From assembly GCA_015075365.1 (NCBI GenBank), contig JABTUN010000001.1, positions 868,001 through 932,000 on the forward strand: a stretch of 64,000 bases of DNA, read 5' to 3'. The first letter of the stretch is position 1; every line of letters starts with the position of its first letter. Source of the DNA: Verrucomicrobiaceae bacterium (lineage in GTDB: Bacteria > Verrucomicrobiota > Verrucomicrobiia > Verrucomicrobiales > Verrucomicrobiaceae). Below the pieces are notes generated by a model. It was not told the origin of the DNA and ran no database searches. It saw nothing but the letters and a program-made list of their open reading frames with translations. Both the position numbers and the translations under genes were made by a program. Positions 38,042 to 47,627 of this stretch are shown one piece after another.

Positions 38042-41000
38042 ATGAAAATCCTCTGTGGCGTTCTTCTTTCTGCGGGACCTCTTCTGGCTGCCGAGCCCCT
38101 CTTCGACGGCAAAACCCTTCAAGGTTGGAACGGCAAGCCGGAGCATTGGCGTGTCGAGGACGGCGCCATCACCGGCGAAATTCCTGCCGACAAGCCGCTC
38201 AAGGGCAACGAATGGATCTTTTGGGATGGCGAGGTGCATGACTTCGACCTCACCGTCGAGTTTCGCATCACCGGCGGCCCCAGCGCGAACAGCGGCATCC
38301 AGTTTCGCTGCCAGCAGAGCCCGAATGGCCACGCCAGCGGCTATCAGGCCGATCTCGACCAGGGCGCGGTGTGGCTCGGCCGCATCTACGACGAGCATGG
38401 CCGTGCATTGATCTGTGAGCGCGGCTCGCGCGTGAGCATCGCGCCAGATGGTCGTCGGTGGACGGATGTGTTTGCAGAGCCAAAGAGCCTTCAAAGCGTC
38501 ATCAAGCCGGGCGAGTGGAACCAATACCGAATCACCGCCAGCGCCTCGCACGTCGAAGTGCGCGTGAACGACGTGCTCATGAGCGTGCTCGACGATCACG
38601 AGGCCAAATCAGCCGAATGGAGCGGCAAAATCGCCTTCCAGCTCCACAGCGGCCCGGGACCAGCGAGGATTCAGTTTCGCAATGTGCAGCTCACGCATCT
38701 CGGCAAAACGGCGATGCCAGTTCGGAGTGATGCGGGCACTCCTGCCCGCAATGAGAGCGCTCAAGTGCAGGCACGAGTGCCTGCATCACTTCCGCCGCCT
38801 GCGGAGCTGAATCTCGGCTTCGAGAAAGGCACGCTCGAAGGCTGGAAGGCCGAGGGTGATGCGTGGGAGAAGCAACCGGTCGAAGGTGACACCGTCGCAG
38901 CCCGCAAACGCGGCAACTCGCAGCACGCGGGCAAGTTCTGGCTGGGCGGCTACGAGCGCATCGGCGACAAAGGCACGGGCACGCTCACGTCGTCGGATTT
39001 TGTCGTGACGCATCCGTGGGCCAGTTTTCTCGTTGGAGCCGGTCGCGAGCCCAAAGTGGAGATTGTGACCGAAGAAGGCTCCCAAGTGCTTTTCAGTGCC
39101 AGTGGCGAAAATCGCGAGGACATGGCGCGAGTGGCCGTGAACCTCGAAAAGCATATCGGGAAGAAGATTTTCATCCGGATTACCGATTCGAGCCGCGGCG
39201 GCTGGGGCCACATCAACTTCGATGACTTCGTGTTTCACGCCGAGAAACCGAGTTTTGCCGCCAGCACGCTCACCATCAGCGGTGACCGCACGAAACGAGG
39301 CGATGAAAGCCCAGTGCTCTGGCATTTGCTGCCGAATCCATCGAAGGATCTGCCGGAGATGCGGGTGCAGGATGGTTTTCAGGTCGAGTTGATCGCGAAG
39401 GAGCCGGATGTGAAGCAGCCGATCGCGTTTTGCTTCGATGAGCGCGGGCGCATGTGGGTCGCGGAGGCGTTTTCGTATCCGAATCGCCAGCCCGAAGGCC
39501 AGGGGAAGGATCGCATCACCATCTTGGAGGATGCGGATGGAAACGGCAGCTTCGAGACGAAGAAGACCTTCTGCGAAGGGCTGAATCTCGTCAGCGGCAT
39601 CGAGGTGGGCTTTGGCGGCGTGTGGGTGGGGGCTGCGCCGTATTTGATGTTCATTCCGAAGGACGCAAACGACAAGGCGGGAGAGCCGAAGATCCTCCTC
39701 GACGGCTTCGGCTATCAAGACACGCACGAGACGCTGAACAGCTTCCTCTGGGGTCCGGACGGCTGGCTTTACGGCAATCAGGGTGTCTTCAACACGAGCG
39801 CCATCGGCAAGCCGGGCGCGGAGACGAAGGATCGCGTCACGATGCGCGCGGGGGTGTGGCGCTATCATCCGGTGCGGCATGTGTTTGAGGTGTTCTGCCA
39901 CGGCGGCTCGAACCAGTGGGGGCTCGACTACAACAGCAACGGCCATCTCTTCATGACGCACTGCCGCAGCTTTTGGGGCAAGGGCGGCACGACGCACGCC
40001 ATCCGCAACGGCCACTTCTGGAACCAGGCGAACGCGAATTATCCGTCCTTCGTCTCCGCCACCGCGCCGGACTTCGCGCCCGAGCTGCAAAACTATCTGC
40101 CCGCCTCCGCGCGATACGACAGCGGCGAGGGCGGCGCGGGCAAACCGGGCACGACCGCCGTGTATGGCGGCCACTCGCACGTCGGCACGATGATCTACAA
40201 CGGCGATAACTGGCCCACGATCTACCGCGACCATCTTTTCACGCACAATCTGCACGGTCATCAGCTCAATCATCAGCACATGGTCCGCACTGGCAGCGGC
40301 TACGAGACCTTCCACGCCGGCTACGACCTGCTTTACAGCTCCGCACCCGACTACATCCCCGTCGATCTCCAAACCGGCCCCGACGGTGCCGTCTATGTCA
40401 TCGACTGGACCGACACCCAGCACTGCCACAACCCCGACGACGAAAAATGGGACCGCAGCAACGGGCGCATCTACCGCATCTCGTGGAAGGAGACATACAA
40501 GCCGGTGAAGGTGCCGAAATGGTATCCCAGCGAGTGGCTTGAACAAATGCTGAGGATCGATGGCACCCTGTTTTCGACTGGCAAGATCAGAGAGCTTGCC
40601 GATATCGATTCAGATTGGAGTGCGCGCATGGCCCGGAGGGTGATTTGGGAGGCCATTGGCGGAGGCCCTGAGCCAGTGCGTAACATGCTTGCTCATATGC
40701 TCGCGAAAACAGATCACCCTTCCCGGGATCGTGACATCAAACTCACCACGCTCTGGATTGCTGATGATGTATTTAGCAACGCGGCTTGGATGATGGAGTA
40801 CATGGCGGAGAAATTGAAGGATGAAGACGACATTATCCGCTCCTGGACCATTCAACTCGCCACGGAAGAGGCCGGGAAATCCAAACTCAGCTCCGAGACG
40901 CTTCTCAAACTCGCGCAAACCGATCCCTCTCCCACCGTGCGCCTCGCGCTGGCATCGGCGTTGCCAAATCTGGATGCGAAGACGGTATGGGAGGTCGCTT

Positions 41001-42259
41001 CGGCGCTGGCGATGCATGGTGAGGACAAGGATGACCGCTTTTTGCCGAAGATGATCTGGTTTGGACTCGCGCGGGTCATTGAGCAGGATTGGGCGCGCGG
41101 TCTGGCGTTGGCGGAGAAGACGCCGATGCCTTCGCTGGCCGATTCGATCCGCTGGTTCGCCGGAAAGAGCGCCGAAGGCCGCGAGGCGCTGGTGAAGACG
41201 CTGAAAACGACGCGGGATCTGAAGCTGCTGACGTTTTCGTTGAAGGATGAGGCCAGTGTGCCAATGCCCCAAAGTTGGCCGGAACTTCGAGAGAAGATAT
41301 TTTTCAATGAGGGGCGAGCGGCGCTTGGAGATATCACCACATTGAACGTCATCTTTGGCGATAAATCAGTGCATGCAGCGGTTCGTAAAGTGCTCGCTGA
41401 TGCTTCGGGAACGATGGAGCAACGTCGTTGGGCATTCGATCTGCTCAAACGAGTCGGCGATACCGAATCGATACCGATCTTCGCGAAACTGCTCGACGAG
41501 CCTGCGTTCACCACGGCGGTGATTCCGCTGCTTTCGCGCTCGAATGATCCAGCCACCGCCTTGACCCTGCTTGAGCGTTTTGACCAACTCGACCCTGCCA
41601 ACCGCATTGCAGCACTCGGCGTGTTCACGAGCCGCGCGGAACTCGCGAAACCGCTGCTGGAGGCCGTGAAGGCCGGCAGCTTCGACAAGAAGCACCTCAG
41701 CAGCCTGCAAATCCGTCAGATGCGCAATTTGAACCACGCGGAGATCAACACGCTGCTCGACGCGACGTGGGGCAAGGTGAACGAATCGAGCGCCGCAGCG
41801 AAGGCGAGCATCGCGAAGCTCAAGAAAGCCTACGAATCCGCTCCGCTGTGGGCCTTCAATGCGAAGTCGGGCGAGCAGACCTTCCAGCAGCTCTGCGCCG
41901 TGTGCCACTCGATGGGCGGCGTGGGCGGCAAACTCGGTCCTGATCTCGCCGGATCGTGGCGCAACGGCCTCGACTACTTTTTGGAGAACATCATCGACCC
42001 GAACGCCGTCGTCGGAGACAACTTCCAGCTCCACGTGTTGACCAAGAAGGACGGCAGCGTCGTCTCCGGCGTCATCGAGCAGGAAACGGACACCGCCATC
42101 ACCGCGCGCACCGTGACTGAAAGCGTCGTCATCTCGAAATCCGATCTCAAAGAGCGCCAGAAGACTCCCGTTTCGCTGATGCCCCCGGGTTTGCTCGAAG
42201 CGCTGCCGGAGCGGAAGGCGCTGGAACTGCTGAAGTATCTGCTGAGCAGGCGGGAGTGA
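38042..42259 (+). CDS. DUF1080 and PVC-type haem-binding dehydrogenase with HEAT repeats and cytochrome c end
   Basis: 1405 residues. Signal peptide 1-18. Residues about 18-220: DUF1080 (LamG-like; PLFDGKTLQGWNG). A linker at residues 229-250 (SDAGTPARNESAQVQARVPA) is encoded by a REP-like palindrome. Residues about 255-405: a second jelly-roll domain. Residues about 440-830: the membrane-bound dehydrogenase beta-propeller of PVC bacteria (FCFDERGRMWVAEAFSYP). Residues 900-1230: HEAT-like repeats. Near residue 1284 CAVCH binds haem c, followed by GPDLAGSW and IIDPNAVVGDNF typical of the terminal haem domain. Likely a periplasmic quinone-independent sugar dehydrogenase; substrate unknown. Confidence 0.88.
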   Translation: MKILCGVLLSAGPLLAAEPLFDGKTLQGWNGKPEHWRVEDGAITGEIPADKPLKGNEWIFWDGEVHDFDLTVEFRITGGPSANSGIQFRCQQSPNGHASGYQADLDQGAVWLGRIYDEHGRALICERGSRVSIAPDGRRWTDVFAEPKSLQSVIKPGEWNQYRITASASHVEVRVNDVLMSVLDDHEAKSAEWSGKIAFQLHSGPGPARIQFRNVQLTHLGKTAMPVRSDAGTPARNESAQVQARVPASLPPPAELNLGFEKGTLEGWKAEGDAWEKQPVEGDTVAARKRGNSQHAGKFWLGGYERIGDKGTGTLTSSDFVVTHPWASFLVGAGREPKVEIVTEEGSQVLFSASGENREDMARVAVNLEKHIGKKIFIRITDSSRGGWGHINFDDFVFHAEKPSFAASTLTISGDRTKRGDESPVLWHLLPNPSKDLPEMRVQDGFQVELIAKEPDVKQPIAFCFDERGRMWVAEAFSYPNRQPEGQGKDRITILEDADGNGSFETKKTFCEGLNLVSGIEVGFGGVWVGAAPYLMFIPKDANDKAGEPKILLDGFGYQDTHETLNSFLWGPDGWLYGNQGVFNTSAIGKPGAETKDRVTMRAGVWRYHPVRHVFEVFCHGGSNQWGLDYNSNGHLFMTHCRSFWGKGGTTHAIRNGHFWNQANANYPSFVSATAPDFAPELQNYLPASARYDSGEGGAGKPGTTAVYGGHSHVGTMIYNGDNWPTIYRDHLFTHNLHGHQLNHQHMVRTGSGYETFHAGYDLLYSSAPDYIPVDLQTGPDGAVYVIDWTDTQHCHNPDDEKWDRSNGRIYRISWKETYKPVKVPKWYPSEWLEQMLRIDGTLFSTGKIRELADIDSDWSARMARRVIWEAIGGGPEPVRNMLAHMLAKTDHPSRDRDIKLTTLWIADDVFSNAAWMMEYMAEKLKDEDDIIRSWTIQLATEEAGKSKLSSETLLKLAQTDPSPTVRLALASALPNLDAKTVWEVASALAMHGEDKDDRFLPKMIWFGLARVIEQDWARGLALAEKTPMPSLADSIRWFAGKSAEGREALVKTLKTTRDLKLLTFSLKDEASVPMPQSWPELREKIFFNEGRAALGDITTLNVIFGDKSVHAAVRKVLADASGTMEQRRWAFDLLKRVGDTESIPIFAKLLDEPAFTTAVIPLLSRSNDPATALTLLERFDQLDPANRIAALGVFTSRAELAKPLLEAVKAGSFDKKHLSSLQIRQMRNLNHAEINTLLDATWGKVNESSAAAKASIAKLKKAYESAPLWAFNAKSGEQTFQQLCAVCHSMGGVGGKLGPDLAGSWRNGLDYFLENIIDPNAVVGDNFQLHVLTKKDGSVVSGVIEQETDTAITARTVTESVVISKSDLKERQKTPVSLMPPGLLEALPERKALELLKYLLSRRE
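38727..38790. repeat. REP-like palindrome inside a coding sequence
   Basis: TGCGGGC-ACTCCT-GCCCGCA (38731-38750) and TGCAGGC-ACGAGT-GCCTGCA (38766-38785), flanked by AGTGA and TCACT. Same family as 22365-22432 and 21281-21300, here in frame between two domains. Confidence 0.8.
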
Positions 42260-42321
42260 CGAATAACGAGCGTGGTGGAGATTCGCCTTGCCGTTTGAAG
42301 GCCGGAGGAGTTCAATCCGGC

Positions 42322-43047
42322 ATGAAAACGCTTTCATTCGCAGTTTGCTTGGTGCTGTCGGTGACCGGAGGTGCTGTTTGCGGGGCGGAGAGCTTGCTTG
42401 ATGAACCGGTTCTCGATTCGCTGCGGATTGTGGAGGATCCGGACGGTTACACGAACGTCAGATCGGGGCCGTCCACGAAGTCGAAGGTCGTTGGGAAGGT
42501 CTTGTCCGGCGCTGTGGTGGCCATTGAGCCGGAGCAGCAGGGGGACTGGGCGCTGCTGTACTTCCACGACACCACGGAAGAGTCCCGCTACATTCACAGC
42601 AGCCGCCTGAAGTCTGTGAAGTCATGGAAACAACATGCGGTGACGAAGGCGGACGCGGACAACATGTCCGGCGTGCTTTCACGGCAGGGGTTTGAGGCAC
42701 GTGTGCAAGCACTGCCGTTTGTGGCGAAGGATCATCGGATCACGCGCGACAAGCAGGGGATGCACAAAGTGGATGGCGAGTGGCCTTGGGGCAGAGATGG
42801 CGATCTCCCCGCTTTCTCGCTCTCGCTGGCGGTCACCCAGGGTGGAAGGGCGGTCCCAATTCCCAAAGAGGCGACGAATCATCTCTACGAGCCATCCATG
42901 GACACGATGGTGCTGGTGACGCCCGGCGACCCTGCGCAGCATGCGTTGCTGGTGATGCTGAACGGCGATGGTGCCGGCGGCTACTGTGTGGTGTGGGCTT
43001 TCCAAGCGGGCAAGTATCGTGGCCGCGCCGTATTCAGCCCGTTCTGA
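42322..43047 (+). CDS. Secreted protein with a bacterial SH3 domain
   Basis: 241 residues from ATG 42322, which starts a signal peptide ending near residue 23. Residues about 35-100 form an SH3b domain (GYTNVRSGPSTKSKVVGKVLSGAVVAIEP, DWALLYF, RYIHSSRLK). The C-terminal half (residues 120-241) has a distinct domain with FVAKDHRITRD, AFSLSLAVTQGGRAVPIPKEA and ALLVMLNGDGAGGYCVVWAF, which I do not recognise. Probably cell-wall associated. It follows the large haem gene by about 60 nt in the same orientation. Confidence 0.65.
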   Translation: MKTLSFAVCLVLSVTGGAVCGAESLLDEPVLDSLRIVEDPDGYTNVRSGPSTKSKVVGKVLSGAVVAIEPEQQGDWALLYFHDTTEESRYIHSSRLKSVKSWKQHAVTKADADNMSGVLSRQGFEARVQALPFVAKDHRITRDKQGMHKVDGEWPWGRDGDLPAFSLSLAVTQGGRAVPIPKEATNHLYEPSMDTMVLVTPGDPAQHALLVMLNGDGAGGYCVVWAFQAGKYRGRAVFSPF

Positions 43048-43130
43048 GCGAAATCCGGCGCAAAACGGATAGCGGCATGTGCATCGCGGGTGTTGCCGGC
43101 CTGTGAGTGGCGGGCTAGCATCGGTGCGTC

Positions 43131-43544
43131 ATGTCTGAAGCCATCGCCAACCGTCGTTTTGTCACCGCTGCTGAAAAAGTGGACTTTCTCTCGCCCTGGA
43201 CGCTCGAAGAGTGGCTGTGCCGTGGCGACATCGTGAACAACGAGCACCTCATGATGGTGCGCGCGAACATGGAGCCGGGCCGCAGCCATCCATTCCACTC
43301 GCACCCGACGCGCGAGGAGCTGATCTACGTGATCTCCGGCAAGGCGGAGCAGTGGGTGGGCAAGCAGAAGAAGCTGCTGGGCCCCGGAGACATGGCCTTC
43401 ATCCCGATGGGCGAGGTCCATGGGACGTGGAATGCCGGCGACGAGACGCTCGTGTTTCTCGCGATCTTGTCTCCAGCCAAGGCGGACGAACCGGGCATCG
43501 TGGACCACAGCGAAGAAGAGCCGTGGAAGTCGCTGCGGAGCTGA
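43131..43544 (+). CDS. Cupin domain protein
   Basis: 137 residues. A single conserved barrel with metal-binding motif 1 SHPFHSHPTREELIYVISGKAEQWVG and motif 2 PGDMAFIPMGEVHGTWN. The His and Glu ligands are all present, so a metal site is expected. No signal peptide. Single-domain cupins of this size act as isomerases, dioxygenases or sugar-binding proteins; the reaction cannot be read here. It converges on the DUF1549/1553 gene. Confidence 0.8.
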   Translation: MSEAIANRRFVTAAEKVDFLSPWTLEEWLCRGDIVNNEHLMMVRANMEPGRSHPFHSHPTREELIYVISGKAEQWVGKQKKLLGPGDMAFIPMGEVHGTWNAGDETLVFLAILSPAKADEPGIVDHSEEEPWKSLRS

Positions 43545-43650
43545 TCTGCATGCCTGGAAAGCCGGGTTGCCCCCGATATTCCGGGTCATTCGACAGAATG
43601 AGGCATTGCAAGCACCGCACAGGGGATCGGGCGGACCGCTTTGGAACACC

Positions 43651-46600
43651 TCACTGCAGATAGAAGAACTCATTCGAGTTCAACAGCGCGTGGCAGAGAT
43701 CGGTAAGCGCCTCGCGATTAGGATCCAGCACGCCGCTGGCTTTCGTTGGCACGGCGCTGGATTCCCAGCTCCAGCGGGATTCTTTTGGCGCTTTGAGCAT
43801 GGTGGCGGCCTGATCGGCCGAGATGTCGGCGACGCAGGTGGGATCGCTGTTCACGGTCCAGCTCATAAGCCTGCCAGCATCGAGTTTTCCCGCACGGAGG
43901 GCCACGCGGGCGATGGCACCGTCCCACAGGCTGCGCTTGTCCGTCTCACGGCCGCCGACGAAGAGGGCGCGGTCCTTGTTGACATAACCACCGACGATTT
44001 GATGTGGCACGGTGACCGTCTGCATCGTCGCGGCAGGATCGCTCAAATCACGCGCATAGAAGGTGACGGTGCCGCCAAAGTTCTGACCGGGTGCGGGATG
44101 GTTGTCGAGGCTTGCGGCGATGTAATAAGGCTTCCCGACCGGGATGCGGATGTCCGAGGCGACCACCTCATAGGCAGGACTGCCCTGAAAGTCGAAGCCG
44201 TTGAGCTGGACGATGAGATTGTTCGGCTTGTGGGCGGATTTCTCGCTCGTGACGCCGAGAGACCAGCCGGGGGCGGACTTGTCGTTGTTCCAGCGCGACG
44301 CGATGGTTCGCACGCTGGCATCGGGATAGAGCGATTTCAGCAGCACGACCGACTCGATGGCGAACTGCTCCCCTTCGAGCTTTCCTTCGAGGTTCACGCG
44401 CAGTTTTTCGTTCGGGGTGCCAGGCTGGAGCAGGAGTGTCCTCGTGGTGCGCGCGGCGGGATTCGGCCCGAAGAACTTTTGCGCATCCGCCAGAGGTGTG
44501 GCGGCAGGCGGAGGCGGCGGGGCCTCTTTTTGGATCTGCACGCGCTGCTGCTTCACGAAGGCGAGCGCCCCGGCGATCTCCTCCGCGGTCGGCGTGCGTG
44601 AAAAGGCGAGCTGGAAGGCGGCAGCGGCGCGTTTCGCCTCATTCGCCGGATGCTCCTTCATCAGGCGGGCCGCCATGGCACGCGCGCGGTCGAGCGGCCA
44701 GTCGCCATTGACCATGAGGAGGCTCTGCGTGGCCGTGGTGGTGGCCTGACGCTCCGGCGTGCTCTGGAAGCCGGGCGGCGCGTCGAGGCTGGCGAGGAAT
44801 TCATCCGGCGTGTTGCGCATCTTGCGCAGGTAGATGCTGCGACGCGGCTTGGATTTCTCGACGCCTTCCCCGCCCATGGTGAGATCGAGCTCGCCGCTGG
44901 CCGCGAGCATGGAATCGCGCGCCTGCTCCGCATCGAGACGACGTGGCGGGAAACGCCAGAGAAGCCGGTTGTCGGGGTCTTTGAGCAGCGCGTCTTTGTT
45001 GCTCGTGGTGCTCTGCTGGTACGTGGCGCTGGTCATGATAAGCCGGTGCAGCGTCTTCAATTTCCACCCGCTCTTGATGAACTCGCTGGCGAGCCAGTCG
45101 AGCAGCTCGGGATGCGAAGGTTTGTCGCCGAGGCGGCCGAAGTCGCTGGCGGTGGTGCTGAGGCCCTTGCCGAAATGATACTGCCACACGCGGTTCACAA
45201 TGACACGCGCGGTGAGCGGGTTCTGCGCGCTGGCGAGCCAGTTTGCCAGCACGGTGCGGCGGCCGGTGGTGGGCGCGCCGGGCTTTGGCGCGGGGATTTC
45301 AGCGTCACCCGGGTCGAGAATGGTCAGGAATCCTGGCGTGGTGGTCACCTCGCCCGCTTTGCGCGTCACAAACTTCGTGATGGGTGGCTGCGGCCCGGTT
45401 TCGCCAATCGCGTGAAGCGGACGGACCGGTTTCGGCTTCAAGTGGTCAAACTCGGCGAGTTTTGCCTGCGCCTCGCGATACTGCGTGGCCTCCGGCTCCT
45501 TCAGCTTGTCCGCCTTGTAGCGCTCCCGCTCGAAATAGACCTGCCTGCCCGCGAGCTGGACGATCTGCTCCTCGTAGGGGGTGCGCTGCTCGCGCGGCTT
45601 GGCGAACATGGCCTGGATTTCCTCCGGGAACTTCGTGATCGCGTTCCTTTGTGCTCCGGCGATCTTTGGCTCGACGATGGCGTCGATGATGGCGCGAGGC
45701 TCCTTCGTGGCCTCCTCCCAAATCTTGAGCTTCGCGTGGTATTCGTCGATCTGGGCCTGCGTGGCGTTGAGCTTGTCCTCCGGCCAGGTGATGTTCGAGA
45801 GGAAGGCCTGGAGGCGGTAATAGTCCTTTTGCAGGATGGGATCGAACTTGTGGTCGTGGCACTGCGCGCACTGGACGCTGAGGCCCATGAAGACGTCCGC
45901 CGTCACATCAGTGACCTCGTTCATAATGAGCTTCCACTGCCCCTCGGAGTCGCGCTGGTTGTACTCATAGATCGTGTGGCGCAGGAAGCCGGTGGCGGTG
46001 AGCAGGTCCAGGTCGTCCGCGGTCTGCGGCACCGTTTTCCCCTGCGCGTAAAGCAGCTCGTCACCGGCGATCTGCTCGCGCACGAACTGGTCGTAGGGCT
46101 TGTCGTTGTTCAGCGAGCGCACGACGTAATCGCGATACGGCCACACGTTCGGCCGGTAGGCGTCGAGGCGGTAGCCTTCGCTCTCCGCGTAGCGCACGAG
46201 GTCGAGCCAGTGCTGCGCCCAGCGCTCGCCATAGCGAGGGGATTCGAGCAGGCGGTCGATCAGCTTCGCATGGGCGTCCGACTTGCTGGACACGTCCGAC
46301 ACAAACGCCGCCACTTCCTCGGGTGTCGGAGGAACGCCTGTGAGATCAAACGATGCCCGCCGGATGAAAGCCACCGGATCAGCCGATGCGGAAGGCTTCA
46401 GTCCATTTTCAGCCAGCTTCGCCTGGATGAACGCGTCAATGGGATTGCCGCGGTTTCCGTTCCAAGTTCCAGGTTTCAAGTTGTCCTTCGAGGCGGCCGT
46501 TCCGGCACTTGAAACTGAAAACCTGAAACTCGGAACTTCCGGCCTTTTCACCGGCTGAAACGCCCACCATTTCTTGTCCTCCTCCGTGATGTCGCCCGGT

Positions 46601-46983
46601 TTGCGGGCCGGTTTCGCCGCGGCGGCCTCCGCCTCCGGCCACGGAGCACCCATGGCGATCCATTTCTTCAAGGCATCGATCTTCGCGGCCGGCAGCTTGC
46701 CATCCGGCGGCATCTCCATGTCCGGGTCCTCGTAATTGACGAGCTTGATGAGCAAAGATGCATCCGGCTTGTGCGGGACGATGGCGGGACCGCTTTCGCC
46801 GCCCTGGAGGATGTAGGGCAGGTTGTCGAGACGCAGGCCGCCCTTGTGCTTCTGCGGGCCATGGCACTCCTGGCAGGACTCGACCAGCAACGGACGCACT
46901 TCCTTCTCGAAAAACCTCAACGACTCCGCATCCGGCGCGGCGACGGCGGCAGTGGCGGACAACAGAAGAAGGGCGCGTGTCAT
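43651..46983 (-). CDS. PSD1/DUF1549/DUF1553 protein with planctomycete-type cytochrome c and LamG
   Basis: 1110 residues with a signal peptide (cleavage near residue 16). The planctomycete cytochrome c domain has ESCQECHGP (haem CxxCH at residues 37-41). A short insertion near residues 150-175 is encoded by a low-complexity palindrome. DUF1549 follows (NPIDAFIQAKLAENGLKP, GVPPTPEEV, YGERWAQHWLDLVRYAESEGY), then DUF1553 (TARVIVNRVWQYHFGKGL, HPELLDWLASEF), then a LamG/concanavalin-like domain near 890-1050 inserted before the end. These proteins are PVC-specific, periplasmic and usually paired with DUF1501; no partner is adjacent here. Confidence 0.9.
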   Translation of the reverse strand: MTRALLLLSATAAVAAPDAESLRFFEKEVRPLLVESCQECHGPQKHKGGLRLDNLPYILQGGESGPAIVPHKPDASLLIKLVNYEDPDMEMPPDGKLPAAKIDALKKWIAMGAPWPEAEAAAAKPARKPGDITEEDKKWWAFQPVKRPEVPSFRFSVSSAGTAASKDNLKPGTWNGNRGNPIDAFIQAKLAENGLKPSASADPVAFIRRASFDLTGVPPTPEEVAAFVSDVSSKSDAHAKLIDRLLESPRYGERWAQHWLDLVRYAESEGYRLDAYRPNVWPYRDYVVRSLNNDKPYDQFVREQIAGDELLYAQGKTVPQTADDLDLLTATGFLRHTIYEYNQRDSEGQWKLIMNEVTDVTADVFMGLSVQCAQCHDHKFDPILQKDYYRLQAFLSNITWPEDKLNATQAQIDEYHAKLKIWEEATKEPRAIIDAIVEPKIAGAQRNAITKFPEEIQAMFAKPREQRTPYEEQIVQLAGRQVYFERERYKADKLKEPEATQYREAQAKLAEFDHLKPKPVRPLHAIGETGPQPPITKFVTRKAGEVTTTPGFLTILDPGDAEIPAPKPGAPTTGRRTVLANWLASAQNPLTARVIVNRVWQYHFGKGLSTTASDFGRLGDKPSHPELLDWLASEFIKSGWKLKTLHRLIMTSATYQQSTTSNKDALLKDPDNRLLWRFPPRRLDAEQARDSMLAASGELDLTMGGEGVEKSKPRRSIYLRKMRNTPDEFLASLDAPPGFQSTPERQATTTATQSLLMVNGDWPLDRARAMAARLMKEHPANEAKRAAAAFQLAFSRTPTAEEIAGALAFVKQQRVQIQKEAPPPPPAATPLADAQKFFGPNPAARTTRTLLLQPGTPNEKLRVNLEGKLEGEQFAIESVVLLKSLYPDASVRTIASRWNNDKSAPGWSLGVTSEKSAHKPNNLIVQLNGFDFQGSPAYEVVASDIRIPVGKPYYIAASLDNHPAPGQNFGGTVTFYARDLSDPAATMQTVTVPHQIVGGYVNKDRALFVGGRETDKRSLWDGAIARVALRAGKLDAGRLMSWTVNSDPTCVADISADQAATMLKAPKESRWSWESSAVPTKASGVLDPNREALTDLCHALLNSNEFFYLQ
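46453..46540. repeat. Low-complexity palindrome inside the DUF1549/1553 gene
   Basis: Arms around 46459-46482 (CCAAGTTCCAGGTTTCAAGTT) and 46507-46540 (AACTGAAAACCTGAAACTCGG and flanks) are complementary with mismatches. It adds about 28 residues between the cytochrome c and DUF1549 domains. Confidence 0.65.
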
Positions 46984-47096
46984 GGTTTGGGGGCTGAAAA
47001 GGACGCTGGAGCGTCATTTTGGACAAAAACCGTGTCCAAAGCCAGCCCGCAGCGCCCTGTTGTGTACGATTGCCCCGTCCGTGATGTTTCCCCGCC

Positions 47097-47627
47097 ATGC
47101 CTGACACCGACCGCACCCAGGAATTCCTCGAACTGCTCACGCACCATGACCGTGCGCTGGGCGTCTATGTTTACAGCCTGGTGCAGGACCCGCATGACGC
47201 GGACGACATCCTGCAGCAGACAAAGATGATCCTGTGGCGCTGCTTCGATCAGTTCGAGACGGGCACCAACTTCCTGGCCTGGGCGCGGAAGACGGCCTTT
47301 CACCAGGTGCTCACCTATCGCCGGCAGAAGAAACGCGAGGCCACGCCGCTGAGCGATGAAATCCTGGAACTGCTGCACGACGAGGTTTCCAAACTTAGTG
47401 ACAGCGGCGACCGCCGCCGCGACGCGCTGCGCCAGTGCGTGGCGAAGCTGCCCGCCGCGCACCGCCAGCTGGTGACGCTGCGTTATTATGAAGACATGGA
47501 GATCGACGGAGTGGCGGAGCGCATCCGCAGCACCGCCGGGGCGGTGTATCGCGCGCTGAGCCGCATCCGCATGAACCTCATGTCGTGCGTCGAAAAAGAA
47601 CTCCAACTGGAGGGAGCCGGAGCATGA
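47097..47627 (+). CDS. ECF RNA polymerase sigma factor
   Basis: 176 residues with sigma region 2 (HDRALGVYVYSLVQDPHDADDILQQTKMILWRCFDQFETGTNFLAWARKTAF, residues about 15-75) and region 4 (LPAAHRQLVTLRYYEDMEIDGVAERI). This form belongs to the Rhodopirellula/Verrucomicrobium sigma family. Its stop overlaps the ATG of the FecR-like gene (ATGA), so the pair is translationally coupled. No anti-sigma of the RsiW type is present; the FecR-like partner probably controls it. Confidence 0.9.
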   Translation: MPDTDRTQEFLELLTHHDRALGVYVYSLVQDPHDADDILQQTKMILWRCFDQFETGTNFLAWARKTAFHQVLTYRRQKKREATPLSDEILELLHDEVSKLSDSGDRRRDALRQCVAKLPAAHRQLVTLRYYEDMEIDGVAERIRSTAGAVYRALSRIRMNLMSCVEKELQLEGAGA

